In this document: piece by piece, positions 63,201-64,000 of the stretch
Layout: every line of letters starts with the position of its first letter
Position numbering within the stretch: position 1 is the first letter of the stretch
DNA from: Mesostigma viride
Lineage: Eukaryota > Streptophyta > Mesostigmatophyceae > Mesostigmatales > Mesostigmataceae
DNA length: 64,000 nucleotides
Direction: 5' to 3'
Assembly: GCA_009746045.1 (NCBI GenBank)
Contig: RPFO01000310.1
Span: forward strand, 1,877,142-1,941,141
Position numbers and translations under genes: made by a program
Notes under the pieces: model-generated
Told to the model about the DNA's origin: nothing
Seen by the model: only the letters and a program-made list of their open reading frames with translations
Database searches by the model: none

Positions 63201-63704
63201 TACCCGTCCGCTGATATGCGCGGACGGAAAGTTTGCGAAGAGGTGTGTGGCCGCAGTACTGCATGTGGCCAGCATCGTAGCTGCCGGTGGGCGAATTAGG
63301 TAAAAAAGGAGCAAAGCCACTGTGATTGTTCCTTCCACCCATCGGGCCCGCCTGTTTTGGCTGGAAGAGAGTGCACATTTGCTGTCGTCGTTGTGGGTAA
63401 GATACCTCGTTTAGTTAGCAAACTTGTTCATTCATTCACTCCCCCCTTCCCCCCCCCCCCCCCCCCCTCCATCCCCCAAACCCCCCATACCCCCCGCCTG
63501 TGTACCTCACCTCTGTGACCACCTGCTCTTTCCTTGCCCATGGCATGCCTTCTGTGCAAACCCCATGCACACACACACACACATGGCCCTCCCGTGCCCA
63601 GACGCTGCTGTGCCGGGAGCTGCCCCTCCCCTGCGTGCTGCGGCTGTGGGACACCTACTTCTCGGGGCCAGAGGGGTTCAACCTGCACCCCTACGTCTGC
63701 CTGT
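56992..63704 (+). CDS. RabGAP/TBC domain protein, 5' six exons (runs off window)
   Basis: Exons 56992-57295, 58446-58531, 60224-60336, 61551-61645, 62243-62505 and 63602-63704 join with consistent phases (1,0,2,1,0,1). The product starts MSGSFGNRAGGEDMGASD. The TBC signature begins LRELSRGGVPAKIRGRVWMY + LLGVSQPDR. It continues SEEISLMKKMDEEY, VKGEVKRFRSHW, LLERTLCSYLGYHAHVEYNP, MVYLLAPLLHCL and IFYCFQALMMML, a Ser/Gly-rich insertion (SSSPSADELSSHQQ, G-runs), PELYNFFEDEELEP and RELPLPCVLRLWDTYFSGPE. TBC proteins activate GTP hydrolysis by Rab GTPases in membrane traffic. The usual Arg-finger motif I-x2-D-x2-R reads VKGEVKR here, and the Gln finger YxQ is replaced by YNP, so catalysis by the standard dual-finger mechanism is doubtful. 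The remaining C-terminal exons lie beyond 64000. Confidence 0.85.
57790..58035. repeat. About 40-bp diverged tandem repeat in intron 1
   Basis: Units contain ATCAGTTATAAGAATGATCA and GTTCTTACAACTATTTATCA, about six copies with indels. Confidence 0.8.
58446..58531 (+). CDS. TBC gene exon 2
   Basis: After GCGCAG: EEISLMKKMDEEYESFNKTN + SEVMKLVK, donor CAAG|GTGGGT. It completes the Ser codon split from exon 1. Confidence 0.85.
58575..58820 (+). repeat. Three echoes of exon 2 donor junction in intron 2
   Basis: The 98-100-bp unit TCAACAAGACCAAYTCGGAA...GAGCTGGTCAAG|GTGGGTAAGG...TTTGTTATGATTAGGTCAGA recurs from 58591, 58690 and 58790 after the genuine copy at 58493. Stops (for example GTGACTTAGCTGG at 58612) and deletions show the echoes are not coding. 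Confidence 0.95.
59079..59585. repeat. 35-bp tandem repeat, about 14 copies
   Basis: Highly uniform ATAGCTCTGAGAGACGAGCA + CTCCTTGTAGACACG units in intron 2. The three minus-strand frames of 166-196 codons are by-products of a period not divisible by three. Confidence 0.95.
60224..60336 (+). CDS. TBC gene exon 3
   Basis: After CCACCAG: GEVKRFRSHWTAETPGLQSL + LERTLCSYLGYHAHVEY, donor ACAA|GTGAGT. Confidence 0.85.
60514..61500 (+). repeat. Donor-side and acceptor-side junction echoes in intron 3
   Basis: Donor-like echoes of GTGGAGTACAAGTGAGTGG occur at 60516, 60573 and 60650. Acceptor-like echoes of CTCAGCCCCCGCATGGTGTA (true exon 4 start 61551) occur as CCAGCCCGTGCATGTG (60692), GCAGCCCCTGCACGGTCTCC (60778), GCAGCTCCCGCATGCTATGC (60891), CTCAGGCCCCGCATGGTCTG (60957) and GCAGCCCCTGCATGCTGTAC (61472). 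They are separated by C-runs and CA-rich stretches. Confidence 0.8.
61052..61355. repeat. (ACAACCAC)n octamer repeat
   Basis: About 37 near-perfect copies within intron 3. The NHTTTQPH and VVWLCGC frames are artefacts. Confidence 0.95.
61551..61645 (+). CDS. TBC gene exon 4
   Basis: After CCCTCAG: PRMVYLLAPLLHCLRKESDI + FYCFQALMMML, donor CTGG|GTGAGC. It completes Asn from exon 3 (VEYNPRM). Confidence 0.85.
61700..61930 (+). repeat. Three echoes of exon 4 donor junction in intron 4
   Basis: The 88-bp unit GCGCTCATGATGATGCTGGG + TGAG...AACCCTGGTCGTGGTTGG recurs at 61713, 61802 and 61890. The last echo reads through in frame for a while (LMMMLGERYELLLWWAVP) but no downstream join supports it as an exon. 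Confidence 0.9.
62243..62505 (+). CDS. TBC gene exon 5
   Basis: After CCGCAG: EPRFTTDNSGSLGVAESSRS, a poly-Gly segment, TTTSINQEVSKFMTIFRTIQ, PELYNFFEDEELEPSMWAAP, WLQ, donor GCAG|GTGCGT. Confidence 0.85.
62506..63080 (+). repeat. Echoes of exon 5 donor junction in intron 5
   Basis: Immediately after the donor, a 45-bp intronic unit (GTGCGTGACTGTCGTAAGCC...GGCCTAT) repeats twice. Further on, the exon end GTGGGCGGCGCCCTGGCTGCAG|GTG is echoed at 62695 (GGGCCGCGCCCTGGCTGCAG|GTG), 62946 (GAGGGCGTCCTGGCTGCTG|GTG) and 63049 (GGGGGCGCCGAGGCTGCAG|CTG). Confidence 0.8.
63602..63704 (+). CDS. TBC gene exon 6
   Basis: After GCCCAG: TLLCRELPLPCVLRLWDTYF + SGPEGFNLHPYVCL, donor CTGT|GTGAGT. RELPL...RLWDTYF is the C-terminal TBC hallmark. 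The next exon is outside the window. Confidence 0.85.
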
Positions 63705-63767
63705 GTGAGTGGCTGGCGGTTTATGAGTACACTAGTATATACTACTATATATATTGATATAATATAG

Positions 63768-63800
63768 GGCATCCCTACATCTGCCTGTGTGGGTTTTGGG
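63768..63800 (+). repeat. Echo of exon 6 donor junction
   Basis: GGCATCCCTACATCTGCCTG + TGTGGG repeats the exon 6 end CTGCACCCCTACGTCTGCCT + GTGTGAG 68 bp downstream. A further fragment GAGAGGCTGGCGGTTG at 63860 echoes the intronic GAGTGGCTGGCGGTTT. Confidence 0.75.
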
Positions 63801-63892
63801 GGTGGGGCTTTTCCACGGTACCCAGGGCTTTCATGTATGGCACACTGATGCCTGCATACTTGAGAGGCTGGCGGTTGAAAAACTTCTTCGTC

Positions 63893-64000
63893 TTCTCCTC
63901 CTCCTCCTCCTCCTCCTCCTCCTCCTCCTCCTCCTCCTCCTCCTCCTCCTCCTCCTCCTCCTCCTCCTCCTCCTCCTCCTCCTCCTCCTCCTCCTCCTCC
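63893..64000. repeat. (CCT)n trinucleotide repeat, cut by window end
   Basis: At least 108 bp of uninterrupted CTC/CCT triplets reach the last base. The true length is unknown. Confidence 0.95.

Overview
The window looks like nuclear DNA of a green-lineage (Viridiplantae) eukaryote, most likely an alga with a repeat-rich, intron-rich genome. This rests on three proteins that match families I know best from plants: a PUB62/PUB63-type U-box protein, a Ycf45/SPD1-type P-loop ATPase, and a RING protein ending in the plant-type CGHVFHGDC...DPACPVC arrangement. Spliceosomal GT-AG introns of up to several kb, non-LTR retrotransposons, MITEs and very long microsatellites exclude a prokaryote. I cannot name the species.

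Layout. 0-8 kb: hairpins, satellites, a broken PHD-finger ORF and LINE remnants. 8.4-8.6 kb: a Tc1/mariner-like MITE. 9.4-18.7 kb: minus-strand RING gene (two exons recognised, probably one gene) with a 7.85 kb intron holding minisatellites and a TTAA-flanked inverted-repeat element. 20.65-24.57 kb: intronless plus-strand U-box gene. 24.6-28.2 kb: no gene recognised with confidence. 28.25-31.8 kb: three LINE fragments in alternating orientation, two of them forming a near-perfect 1-kb inverted repeat. 32.33-45.98 kb: an 11-exon minus-strand gene, 877 codons with every splice phase consistent, joining an OST-HTH/LOTUS-like N-terminus, a 402-codon low-complexity exon and a Ycf45/SPD1 ATPase; one intron carries about 1.6 kb of telomere-like GGGTAAA repeat. 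46.57-50.16 kb: possible DNA transposon with 28-bp terminal inverted repeats and an internal CACACG satellite. 51.8-53.1 kb: CCCT satellite. 53.6-54.7 kb: more LINE ends. 56.99 kb to beyond 63.70 kb: plus-strand RabGAP/TBC gene, six exons visible, running off the window.

The most unusual signal is shared by the ATPase and TBC genes. Short pieces of exon next to a splice site, together with the splice site, are repeated and decaying in the adjoining intron (donor-side at some exons, acceptor-side at others). At least ten junctions show this. It suggests introns that grow, or arise, by tandem duplication across exon-intron borders. No operons, CRISPR arrays, rRNA or tRNA genes were seen. The recognised genes do not form an obvious pathway; two of them (U-box and RING) are probably ubiquitin ligases.
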